The position numbers and the translations under genes are program-made. A stretch of 10,265 bases of DNA, from positions 1 through 10,265 of the forward strand of contig PJAB01002148.1 of assembly GCA_002887195.1 (NCBI GenBank), given 5' to 3'. Origin of the DNA: Chrysochromulina parva. Lineage: Eukaryota > Haptophyta > Prymnesiales > Chrysochromulinaceae. This document shows, one piece after another, positions 1 through 7,066 of this stretch (position 1 is its first letter; every line of letters begins with the position of its first letter). The notes under the pieces are model-generated. The model searched no databases. It saw nothing but the letters and a program-made list of their open reading frames with translations, and was not told the origin of the DNA.

Positions 1-2
1 CG

Positions 3-530
3 CCGCCGCCGTCGCCGCCACCGCCCTCGCCACCCCCGCCGTCGCCCTCACCGCCACCGCCCTCGCCCTCGCCACCCCCGCCGTCGCCCTCGCCGCCACC
101 GCCGTCGCCGCCGCCTTTGCCACCACCGCCCTCGCCACCCCCGCCGTCGCCGCCGCCTTTGCCGCCTCCGCCTTCGCCCCCGCCCCCGTCTCCACCACCA
201 CCAAGGCGGCCGCCCCCACCGCCGCCCTCGCCGCCACCCTCTCCGCCGCCGCCCTCGCCGCCGCCGAGTCCTCCACCCGCACCACCACCAAGGCCGCCAC
301 CAAGGCCGCCGCCGTCGCCACCACCGCCATCGCCCCCGCCCCCGTCCCCTCCACCACCAAGGCCACCGCCAGAGCCACCGCCTTCGCCGCCGCCCTCTCC
401 GCCGCCGCCCTCGCCGCCGCCGCCCTCTCCGCCCCCACCATCACCGCCACCCGCACCTCCGCCTTCGCCGCCGCCTCCGCCCTCTCCGCCACCCCCATCG
501 CCGCCGCCCTCTCCCCCGCCATTCCCTCCG
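3..530 (+). repeat. Proline-rich low-complexity tract 1 (SPPP/SPPPP)
   Basis: Degenerate triplet repeats, mainly CCG, CCC and CCA with TCG serine codons, encode runs of three to five prolines separated by Ser and sometimes Arg, Glu or Ala. This is the pattern of extensin- and pherophorin-like hydroxyproline-rich glycoproteins, which form stiff polyproline-II rods. It ends at the Cys-containing spacer at 531-650. The repeats produce long spurious frames on the other strand. Confidence 0.85.
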
Positions 531-3500
531 CAAGCCAACCTGGCTCTTTGCACTGCGCTGATACAACCTCTCCTCGACTTTCGCCAGTGCCGTGTCGCCT
601 TTCTGACCGAATCCTTGGCTGCCTGTGCCCACGTCACCGCTCCCATGCGACCACCGTCGCTGCCGCCCTCACCGCCGCCCTCTCCACCGCCTCCATCTCC
701 ACCGCCGTCGCCACCGCCGCCCTCGCCTCCGCCCTCGCCTCCGCCGCCGTCGCCGCCTCCGGAACCTCCACCCTCGCCACCGCCACCCTCGCCACCACCT
801 CCATCTCCACCGCCGTCGCCTCCGCCGCCGTCGCCGCCTCCGGAACCTCCGCCCTCGCCACCGCCACCCTCGCCACCACCGCCGTCGCCACCGCCCTCGC
901 CTCCGCCGCCGTCGCCGCCTCCTGAACCTCCGCCGTCGCCGCCTCCGGAACCTCCGCCCTCGCCACCACCGCCGTCGCCACCGCCCTCGCCTCCGCCGCC
1001 GTCGCCGCCTCCGGAACCTCCGCCGTCGCCGCCTCCGGAACCTCCGCCCTCGCCACCACCGCCGTCGCCACCGCCGCCGTCGCCGCCTCCGGAACCTCCG
1101 CCCTCGCCACCACCGCCGTCGCCACCACCGCCGTCGCCCCCTCCAGAGCCACCGCCGTTGCCGCCGCCACCTTCACCAGCGCCGCCGCCGCCACTAACCC
1201 CGCCCTCCCTACCACCATCGCCGCAGTCACCACTGCCGCCTCTGTCACCGTATCAAGTGCCACCTCCTTCACCGCCGATGCTCCCACCATCCCCGCCGCG
1301 CCCGTCGTTGCCCCCGCCGCCTTCGCCGTCGCCGCCTCCGCCCTCGCCACCGCCTCCTTCTCCACCGCCACCAGATCCTCCTTCGCCACCCGCGTTGCCC
1401 CCATCTCCGCCACCTTCTCCACCGCCACCGTCACCACCTCCTCTGCCGCCAGACCCACCGGCAAGGCCCGTGTGCCCTGGCCTCCCGCCCTCGCCGCCGT
1501 TTCCGCCCTTGGCTCCAGGCACGGTCGTTCAACCGGCCATTACCTTCGTGGTGGTGGCCTCAGGCACAATCGACACCTTCAACCGGGATGGCTACAGGGC
1601 CGCGCTCGCGAGCGCGCTTGGGACGTCGGGCGTGACAGCCGCGATGATCGAGCTCACCGTCGAGGCGGCGTCGGTGCGCGTTACGAGCCTCATCCGCAAC
1701 CCTCCGGCTGCTGCAAGCGTCTTCAGCAGACTACAAGTGATCACGGCAAGTCCTCAGAGATTGTCCGGTGCCCTTGGCATCCCCATTGCCAGCATCGCTT
1801 CAAGCCCCATCACCATCTCGGTCCAGGCCCCGTTGCCACCTTCGCAACCGCCGGCTCTGCCGCCACCGCCCGCACCGCCATCGCCTCCGCCTCCGCCGCC
1901 CGCAGTCCCCTCAACCTTTGTTGTCAGCATGGTGCCGGTTCAGGCGGGTCGATTGACGGGTGGCGATCAAGGCCCAGGGGGGGCAGGGGTCACTGAGGCG
2001 ATCATCATTTGCAGCGTGCTTGGACTCATCTCCATCCTCTGCTGCATCACTTGCGTCAGGCGCTCCAAGGATGTGAAAGCCCGTTTCTTTCCCGGAGACT
2101 CGGCCACAAGGAAAGGGCCTTGCATGCCCTCGGAGCTCAACATCAAGTCCTGGTCCTTCATGACACTCCTGAGCGCCTACTTCATCCTCGGATGTGGGAT
2201 TGGTGCGGTCTCGGTCTCGATGGACGTCCGGGACACTACGGTATGCATGATGGACAACTTCCACCTTCTCACGCGCGTGCCGAGCGCAATGAACATAATC
2301 GGGTTAGACCGAAATGCGCTCGATGAAATGGGGCTCGGCATACTTGAATCCGGTCTTGACTGGTGGGTACCCATCATGATCACCCCCGCTGTCTTCTTGT
2401 TTGCCATCTTGCTGCTCTCCACGCTCTTCTCTTGGCTGGCCCTTGGCACCTCAAAAACGACTTCCTCGCGCGATCCGAGACATCTGTCACCCGATTCGCC
2501 GCAGCTACTCTCGCCTCCTCCATCTCCGCCTATGTCCGTGCCTGCCAAGACCCTAGCTGCGCCAGCGCAGCCGCCTTCGTCTTCGTCTGAAGCCGCCGCC
2601 AACTACGCCGCGCAGTACGCCGCGCTGTACGGGGGCGAGGGGCCAGAAGCACCCTCGATGCCTCTGGCGTCTAAAGAGGTGTCCATCGCGGTGCCGACGG
2701 CACCTTCGGCTCGCGCCCTCGCCTCCTCCCATGCCTCCAAGCTGTTCATATTTCTGGGCTGGTTTGCGGCGATTATCGCGTTCACCTTTTTTTCAATCTG
2801 CGCGGCACTTGGTCTCGCGTCGCAGGTGTCGGTGACCAACGAGCTTTGGAACACCTATTTTGGCTTGCCGTGCAGCACGATCCCTTCGTTGACCATCCAA
2901 CTCAACTCAGCCAACGGCTCTACAGAGCAGTGCCTGCAGCAAGCGCCGAATCCGCAGGTCGTCTGCGCGGATGCGGTCGCCAGGCTCGCGGCCGCCGCGG
3001 AGCAGCTGACGCAGTTCACGCTCTTCTGCGGCTGCGCTTCTCAGTGGTTGGACAAGGCAGAATCGCTCGCGGCGCCTGGTATCGTGGGCGCCTGTGCCAC
3101 TTTGTTCGGCCTCTTCTTCTCGCTCGGCCTGTGCAGCACGCTCGCGTGCTGCTTCTCCTTCAAGGGGGTCGTGGTAAGTGTCCTGGTGGACGTCCACAGC
3201 GTACAGCTCGATCTCGGCGAGATAGCCACTGAGGCTCATCGGATAACCCTCGCCCGGGCGAACAAGCTGTACGCTGAGGGCGAGATCGACGAGGCGACGC
3301 CGCTGTACCGAGAGGTGATCGAGATGCGCCGCCAGACACTCGGCGATCGGCACCCCGACACTCTCACCTCCATCCACAATTTGGGGAGGCTGCTGAAGGA
3401 CCAGGGCCGGCTCGACGAGGCGGCCGAGCTGCTGCGGGAGGCGCTCGAGGCGCGCCGCCAGACACTCGGCCATCGTCATCCCGACACTCTCGCCTCCATC

Positions 3501-4535
3501 AACGAGCTGGGGAGGCTGCTCAAGGACAAGGGCGAGCTCGACGAGGCGGCCGAGCTGCTGCGGGAGGCGATGAACGATGCGGCGCCGCTGTTCAATGATG
3601 CGCTCGGCGATCTCGACTCCTTCACAAATATGGGGATGCTGTTGAAGGACCAGGACAAGCTTGAAGAGGCGGAGCCGCTGTGGCGGGAGTCGCTCTTGCG
3701 GCGCCGGGCGACGCTCGGCGATCGGCACGCTAGCACTCTCGTCTCCATCAACAATCTGGGGATGCTGCTGAAGGCCCAGGACAAGCTTGAAGAGGCGGAG
3801 CCGCTGCTGCGGGAGTCGCTCGTGGGGCGCCGGGCGACGCTCGGCGATCGGCACGCTAGCACTCTCGTCTCCATCAACAATCTGGGGATGCTGCTGAAGG
3901 CCCAGGGCAAGCTTGAAGAGGCGGAGCCGCTGCTGCGGGAGTCGCTCGTGGGGCGCCGGGCGACGCTCGGCGATCGGCACGCTAGCACTCTCGTCTCCAT
4001 CAACAATCTGGGGCTGCTACTGCAGGACCAGGCCAAGCTTGACGAGGCGGAGCCGCTGCTGCGGGAGTCGCTCGAAGGGAGCCGGGCGACGCGCGGAAAT
4101 CGGCATCCTGACACGCTCGCGTCAATGAACAACCTGGGGCGCCTGCTGCACGATCAGGACCAGCTAGGCGAGGCCGAGACTGTGCTGTCCGAGGCACTCG
4201 TGGGCTGCTGTGACACGCTATCTCAAACCGATCGCATTCGCCTGCGTTCACAAGCCTGGCTCGCAGACGTGCGACGCGCACAAGGCAACATCAAGGGCGC
4301 CCGCGCGCTTGTCAACGAAAGCTTGATCTTCTTGGCCCGCGAGGCGCTGGGCGATACGGTGGACACGACGCTGATTCTTGAGGCCGTCGATGCTCGGCTC
4401 CAACACGCCGAGGGTGGGGGGCTTGGGCCACTGAAATCAGCGCTCGAGCGCATGCGCGCCGTCCTCGGCCCGCACCATTCTGAGACACGCCGTTGCGAGG
4501 ATTACCGCCAGGATTACCGCGAGGATTACCGATGA
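3..4535 (+). CDS. Proline-rich multi-pass membrane protein with C-terminal TPR repeats (5' partial)
   Basis: Residues are counted from the first full codon at position 3; the frame is open to the left edge, so the true start lies outside and the product has at least 1510 residues. Order: SPPP/SPPPP tract (1-176), spacer with three Cys (177-216; Cys 183, 196, 208), second proline-rich tract (217-506), a globular alpha/beta-looking domain (about 513-610), a short proline-rich linker, five hydrophobic spans (about 663-685, 718-740, 787-814, 913-940, 1026-1053), TPR repeats (about 1084-1460) and an EDYR/QDYR/EDYR tail. Basic clusters follow span 1 (RRSKDVKAR) and span 3. The loop after span 4 has several Cys and an NGS glycosylation sequon. 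Together these suggest N-terminus outside and TPRs in the cytosol. The TPRs are of the kinesin-light-chain type and probably bind protein partners; no enzyme domain is visible. The globular domain resembles SEA-like modules of algal surface proteins only loosely. The family is not recognised. Confidence 0.85.
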   Translation, partial: PPPSPPPPSPPPPSPSPPPPSPSPPPPSPSPPPPSPPPLPPPPSPPPPSPPPLPPPPSPPPPSPPPPRRPPPPPPSPPPSPPPPSPPPSPPPAPPPRPPPRPPPSPPPPSPPPPSPPPPRPPPEPPPSPPPSPPPPSPPPPSPPPPSPPPAPPPSPPPPPSPPPPSPPPSPPPFPPQANLALCTALIQPLLDFRQCRVAFLTESLAACAHVTAPMRPPSLPPSPPPSPPPPSPPPSPPPPSPPPSPPPPSPPPEPPPSPPPPSPPPPSPPPSPPPPSPPPEPPPSPPPPSPPPPSPPPSPPPPSPPPEPPPSPPPEPPPSPPPPSPPPSPPPPSPPPEPPPSPPPEPPPSPPPPSPPPPSPPPEPPPSPPPPSPPPPSPPPEPPPLPPPPSPAPPPPLTPPSLPPSPQSPLPPLSPYQVPPPSPPMLPPSPPRPSLPPPPSPSPPPPSPPPPSPPPPDPPSPPALPPSPPPSPPPPSPPPLPPDPPARPVCPGLPPSPPFPPLAPGTVVQPAITFVVVASGTIDTFNRDGYRAALASALGTSGVTAAMIELTVEAASVRVTSLIRNPPAAASVFSRLQVITASPQRLSGALGIPIASIASSPITISVQAPLPPSQPPALPPPPAPPSPPPPPPAVPSTFVVSMVPVQAGRLTGGDQGPGGAGVTEAIIICSVLGLISILCCITCVRRSKDVKARFFPGDSATRKGPCMPSELNIKSWSFMTLLSAYFILGCGIGAVSVSMDVRDTTVCMMDNFHLLTRVPSAMNIIGLDRNALDEMGLGILESGLDWWVPIMITPAVFLFAILLLSTLFSWLALGTSKTTSSRDPRHLSPDSPQLLSPPPSPPMSVPAKTLAAPAQPPSSSSEAAANYAAQYAALYGGEGPEAPSMPLASKEVSIAVPTAPSARALASSHASKLFIFLGWFAAIIAFTFFSICAALGLASQVSVTNELWNTYFGLPCSTIPSLTIQLNSANGSTEQCLQQAPNPQVVCADAVARLAAAAEQLTQFTLFCGCASQWLDKAESLAAPGIVGACATLFGLFFSLGLCSTLACCFSFKGVVVSVLVDVHSVQLDLGEIATEAHRITLARANKLYAEGEIDEATPLYREVIEMRRQTLGDRHPDTLTSIHNLGRLLKDQGRLDEAAELLREALEARRQTLGHRHPDTLASINELGRLLKDKGELDEAAELLREAMNDAAPLFNDALGDLDSFTNMGMLLKDQDKLEEAEPLWRESLLRRRATLGDRHASTLVSINNLGMLLKAQDKLEEAEPLLRESLVGRRATLGDRHASTLVSINNLGMLLKAQGKLEEAEPLLRESLVGRRATLGDRHASTLVSINNLGLLLQDQAKLDEAEPLLRESLEGSRATRGNRHPDTLASMNNLGRLLHDQDQLGEAETVLSEALVGCCDTLSQTDRIRLRSQAWLADVRRAQGNIKGARALVNESLIFLAREALGDTVDTTLILEAVDARLQHAEGGGLGPLKSALERMRAVLGPHHSETRRCEDYRQDYREDYR
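651..1520 (+). repeat. Proline-rich low-complexity tract 2 with PPPEPPP markers
   Basis: This is a second extensin-like tract in the same gene. Between about 750 and 1150 a higher-order unit recurs: a PPPEPPP segment, usually written CCTCCGGAACCTCC, separated by blocks of SPPP and SPPPP. At least seven Glu-marked units can be counted, at irregular spacing, which points to repeated unequal exchange or slippage. From about 1190 the tract becomes less regular, with Leu, Thr, Gln, Met and Asp substitutions, and it runs into the globular domain that begins near 1539. Confidence 0.8.
3252..4380 (+). repeat. Tandem 126-bp TPR-coding repeats
   Basis: Eight 42-codon units start at 3252, 3378, 3504, 3627, 3753, 3879, 4005 and 4131, with a degenerate ninth after about 4257. 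The unit pattern is NLG.LL..Q..L.EAE.LLRESL followed by RR.TLG.RH..TL.SI, typical of kinesin-light-chain-like TPRs. The third unit is 41 codons long and has lost the RH.DTL signature. Units starting at 3753 and 3879 differ at a single base, an Asp-to-Gly change. A HindIII-type AAGCTT recurs exactly every 126 bp at 3657, 3783, 3909 and 4035. Confidence 0.9.
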
Positions 4536-4588
4536 ATAGTTGCGATGAATAGTTGCGAGGATTACCGCAAGTCATTGGCGATTACCGC
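4497..4588 (+). repeat. Short tandem repeats spanning the stop codon
   Basis: Three 12-bp units of the form GAGGATTACCGC (4497-4508, 4509-4520, 4521-4532, the second starting CAG and the third ending in A) encode EDYR, QDYR, EDYR. Two 13-bp copies of GATGAATAGTTGC follow (4531-4543 and 4544-4556); the first supplies the TGA stop at 4533-4535. A further GAGGATTACCGC lies at 4557-4568 and a GATTACCGC at 4580-4588. The array therefore crosses the end of the coding region. Confidence 0.8.
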
Positions 4589-4634
4589 CACCTAAAAGTC
4601 AGTCTGCCGAACTCGACACGTCCAAGATCGAGGC

Positions 4635-4657
4635 GCCCAGGGCGGCTGCACCTGGGC
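4635..4657. repeat. Inverted repeat, 7-bp arms
   Basis: GCCCAGG (4635-4641) is mirrored by CCTGGGC (4651-4657) around a 9-nt loop. It lies 100 bases past the TPR gene stop, in its likely 3' untranslated region. Arms this short and GC-rich can arise by chance in such DNA, so the functional weight is low. Confidence 0.35.
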
Positions 4658-4962
4658 AGGCCGCTACTTTATCACGCAGATTTGCAGATTGAGCACATTC
4701 TGGCAGCGCATTTTGGAGGTACGCTGGGCCGTCGGGCACGAGGTGGGTGCGAGAGAAGCGACGCCTTTGTCGGTCGTCGTGACACGTGCATCCAAGGGAA
4801 TTGTGTTGTGCCACGCAAGCCTGTTGGGGAACTTCGGGGGGGAGGAATCGGTGATGCATATTGGCAATGCGCCTCCGGTGCATGCCGCGGCCGGCAGTGC
4901 GGGAGCGAGAGGGCGGCAGCGTGGGAGCGAGAGGCGTTGGGAGCGAGTCGAGGAGCAGAGCG

Positions 4963-4996
4963 CACCGTATGCCAAACTTGTGGTTGGCATACGGTG
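4963..4996. repeat. Perfect 13-bp inverted repeat (hairpin)
   Basis: CACCGTATGCCAA at 4963-4975 and its exact complement TTGGCATACGGTG at 4984-4996 flank an 8-nt loop, ACTTGTGG. A perfect 13-bp stem is unlikely by chance in a gap of this size. It could be an RNA stem-loop in a 3' untranslated region, a DNA-binding palindrome, or the footprint of a small mobile element. No matching flanking direct repeats were identified. Confidence 0.7.
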
Positions 4997-5164
4997 ATTG
5001 CAGGGAAGGGTGTTGGCCGCGGATCGCTATTGGGTTTGCTGCTGCGTAAATGTGTGAACGTTCGTTCGCGAATCCGTTGCGGTTCATCATGCTGGGTCGC
5101 TACGTACGCCGTCTAGTCCGAGCACCGAGGGCGGGGTCCAGATACTGTAACAACATGCTCTGCT

Positions 5165-5201
5165 ACCGTACGGTGCGCGCTGGGTGGACCACCCGGTGCG
5201 C
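5165..5201. repeat. Palindrome followed by GC-rich quasi-palindrome
   Basis: ACCGTACGGT (5165-5174) is a perfect 10-bp palindrome. Directly after it, 5175-5201 folds on itself around base 5188: GGGTGG pairs with CCACCC, and the flanks pair outward to GCGC/GCGC with two G-T wobbles. As RNA this gives about a 12-bp stem with a 3-nt loop. It lies about 160 bases past the oxygenase stop on that gene's strand. Confidence 0.5.
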
Positions 5202-5362
5202 TTTCGGGCTTGGCCCGGATGTAGTGTGTGTTTGTCGTGTCGTCGTTAGCGAGGTCCAAATAAGAAGAACTATATCATTTACACGTACACGGACTTCCCA
5301 TGCATACGAAGAACGCGGAACGCAGCAGCGCAGGCCACGCGAACTAACTTTCCAAGGCAACG

Positions 5363-6487
5363 CTACACCCAGAGCAGCAACGGCTTCCCCTGCCGGTACG
5401 AGAGCCACGACTGCCCGCTCAGCCGATAGCCGTCGCCTCCATCGTCACCGTATGCCTCGACCTCATGGAACCTGCCCGTATTGATGAGCACCAGGTCGCC
5501 GTCGCGCAGCTCTAGCCGGCGGCGCAGCGGCAGCGCCGATCGAAGATACGCCTGCGCCTCGCCTCGGAAGCCCTCCGCCTGCCGCTTCGCGAGGGACTGC
5601 AGGTCGGCAAGAAGGGCGGGGCTGGTCGCACCGAGAATGCCGCCGTCTCCCACGTACTGCCGGGCCGGGTAGATGTTGAGCGCACCCTTGCTGCTGCCGT
5701 TGCTCGTGGCGGGTGTGCGAATATACAGGTTCGCAGAGAACTCTCCCGCGTTTCTGCTGAGGAGCGTGGCCGTGTCCGCGTGCACCAGCCCCTTTGAGCT
5801 GCGCATGCGTCGGATCGTGCCAACCGGCATGGACCACGCGCCAAGCTGATCGCGCCGACAACCGTGCTCATATGCCGCGTCAAGCTGCTCGAGCAGCCGG
5901 CCAAAGGGGTTGCACTCGGCGGCAACCTCGAGACGGCGCTCGAGGCCGCCGTCGGCTGGAGCGAGGTACTCACAAAACTGCTCCCACGAGTCCACGGCCT
6001 CGCTTGCGACGACGCCAACCTTGTCCACTTCGGAAGCGACGCCATCCTCTTCCGACATCCGATTGATCGCCCAGTTCGAGTAGAGCGCCTCGTTTGCGAG
6101 GCTCGACTCGATCCGGCGGCACTCATCTATGCTGCAGAAGCCACGGACGTGCACGGCGCACGACTCGTGCGACAGCAAGCTGGCAAGCGCATCAGCGGTG
6201 ATGCGACCATCCGAAATTGTGATCACGTCAATGTCGTGCGGATCCAACCGCGGCGGTCGACCCAATGACAGTGCGTCGCGAACTGACCCAAGTGTAGCAA
6301 GGTTCCTTGCCGAGTTGATTGCTTTCTCTTTGCGCGCTGCGATGGCCGTCTTCTGCTGCTCATAAAGGGCGACGAGCTCGGAGTTCTGACACATCCAGGC
6401 GCCTCCGGCTCGTGCGGGTGCGGGTGCGGACGTGAGGCCGGATGCGCCTTGCGGCGCGAGAAAGGCGAGAATGGCTATCCTCTGCAT
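5363..6487 (-). CDS. 2-oxoglutarate/Fe(II) oxygenase-like protein with N-terminal targeting sequence
   Basis: The gene reads right to left and ends with TAG at 5365-5363. The chosen start at 6487 gives 374 residues. An in-frame ATG at 6562 would add 25 residues, but 6487 has a purine at -3 and opens directly on a hydrophobic segment (MQRIAILAFLAPQGASG) followed by an Ala/Pro-rich stretch, like a signal peptide or bipartite plastid leader. The middle has a GFCSIDECRRI helix start common in this superfamily. The metal-binding set appears complete: HAD at His236 and Asp238, then His341 in GRFHEVEAYG, with Arg355 in GYRLSGQSW placed to bind 2-oxoglutarate. GDLVLIN precedes the last His, as in other double-stranded beta-helix oxygenases. 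The predicted reaction is Fe(II)- and 2-oxoglutarate-dependent oxidation; the substrate is unknown. No intron is apparent. The superfamily call is firm; the family is not assigned. Confidence 0.78.
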   Translation of the reverse strand: MQRIAILAFLAPQGASGLTSAPAPARAGGAWMCQNSELVALYEQQKTAIAARKEKAINSARNLATLGSVRDALSLGRPPRLDPHDIDVITISDGRITADALASLLSHESCAVHVRGFCSIDECRRIESSLANEALYSNWAINRMSEEDGVASEVDKVGVVASEAVDSWEQFCEYLAPADGGLERRLEVAAECNPFGRLLEQLDAAYEHGCRRDQLGAWSMPVGTIRRMRSSKGLVHADTATLLSRNAGEFSANLYIRTPATSNGSSKGALNIYPARQYVGDGGILGATSPALLADLQSLAKRQAEGFRGEAQAYLRSALPLRRRLELRDGDLVLINTGRFHEVEAYGDDGGDGYRLSGQSWLSYRQGKPLLLWV

Positions 6488-7066
6488 TTCGGGGTGATCG
6501 GCGATCGCGGCCTCTCGGTGATGCGATCTCAAGGATTCCGGCAGAATCGGGTGTGCAACCATCGGATCACGTTCACGTTCACGTTCACGTTAAATTGCCA
6601 TCTCGGCAAGACGCACAGCCACAGGTTGCTTCCATCGGATCAAAAACACAGCAGGGAGCCAGGAGACACAATCGGTTCAGGGGACGTGTTGTGAAGATTT
6701 CGACAATTGAAATGGAGGTCGCGTTTCCCCCCCAAAACGATAAACGTCGACGTCCGAATGCTCGCTTCTCGGCACGGCACTTTCTGGGTCATGAGTTTCT
6801 CGGGGGGCGCGCCAACGGGCGCGTCTCTACACCTCCGACTCCCTCTGCGACGACGGCGCACTCTATACATACCGAGCAGACGTACGAGAGGAACCGTGGA
6901 CCCACGGGAATTGTCGCGATTCTGAACACCAACACAATTCTGACATCGTAGAGAACACCATGAGCAACGTACCCAGGTTTGGCATGTGATTGGCGGCTTG
7001 CCGAGTTTTCCTGGACATCTATTCTTATCAGCTCTAACAAAAGCGTAGGGACAATGTCGGCATGTG
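6488..7066. other. Intergenic region upstream of the oxygenase gene
   Basis: This stretch lies between the oxygenase start and the 3' end of the PARP gene on the same strand, so it should contain the promoter and 5' untranslated region of the former and the 3' untranslated region of the latter. The notable element is a fourfold CACGTT repeat at 6568-6591. A GC-rich block with GGGCGCG twice lies near 6805-6825, and a C7 run near 6727. No TATA box or polyadenylation signal stands out, and no frame here looks like a gene. Confidence 0.55.
6568..6591. promoter_or_regulatory. Four tandem CACGTT hexamers
   Basis: Four exact copies of CACGTT run head to tail (AACGTG on the - strand, the direction of the oxygenase gene). 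They end 81 bases upstream of the preferred ATG at 6487 and 5 bases from the alternative ATG at 6562. Each unit contains an ACGT core, the centre of bZIP and bHLH sites in many eukaryotes. It could be a clustered factor-binding site or a plain microsatellite. Confidence 0.4.

Larger units (their letters stand above)
4536..5362. other. Intergenic region between convergent genes
   Basis: These 827 bases separate the 3' end of the TPR gene from the 3' end of the oxygenase gene, so they should hold both 3' untranslated regions. No frame here has a recognisable domain. The contents visible by eye are three inverted repeats (listed separately), three copies of GGGAGCGAG at about 4901, 4923 and 4939, and an AT-richer dip around 5255-5290. 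A TGTAA on the - strand at 5283-5279, 80 bases past the oxygenase stop, resembles the green-algal polyadenylation signal, but five bases are weak evidence. No tRNA was recognised. Confidence 0.6.

Noticed and set aside
117..119. TTG as start of the long + strand gene
   Set aside because: The codon lies in the middle of a proline tract and the frame is open upstream to position 3, so it is an internal leucine; the real start is outside the window.
634..1464. 276-codon Ala/Val/Glu-rich frame on the - strand
   Set aside because: Antisense shadow of the proline-rich tract; composition follows directly from the triplet repeats.
3174..3179. GTAAGT resembling a 5' splice site after the fifth membrane span
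   Set aside because: The frame stays open across it, the nearest acceptor-like AGs would give introns of only about 26-33 bases, and the unspliced protein runs smoothly into the first TPR.
2907..3980. 357-codon open frame on the - strand across the TPR repeats
   Set aside because: It is periodic only because it mirrors the 126-bp TPR units; GC-rich codons leave the antisense frame free of stops. No domain of its own.
3252..4380. CRISPR-like array
   Set aside because: The repeats are 126 bp, contiguous, in frame and code for TPR motifs; there are no spacers.
4553..5116. 187-codon + strand frame in the convergent gap, and a 163-codon - strand frame over it
   Set aside because: No recognisable domain, the + strand start would be a TTG in the short repeats, and the frames cross the inverted repeats.
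5279..5283. TGTAA on the - strand as oxygenase polyadenylation signal
   Set aside because: Position is plausible, but a five-base match in an organism of unknown lineage is too weak to list as a feature.
6485..6562. Longer oxygenase start at 6562
   Set aside because: Kept as an alternative only: it would bury the hydrophobic leader behind 25 charged residues and has a poorer base at -3.
6442..6951. 169-codon + strand frame upstream of the oxygenase gene
   Set aside because: Starts inside the oxygenase coding region on the other strand and contains HVHVHV produced by the CACGTT array; no domain.
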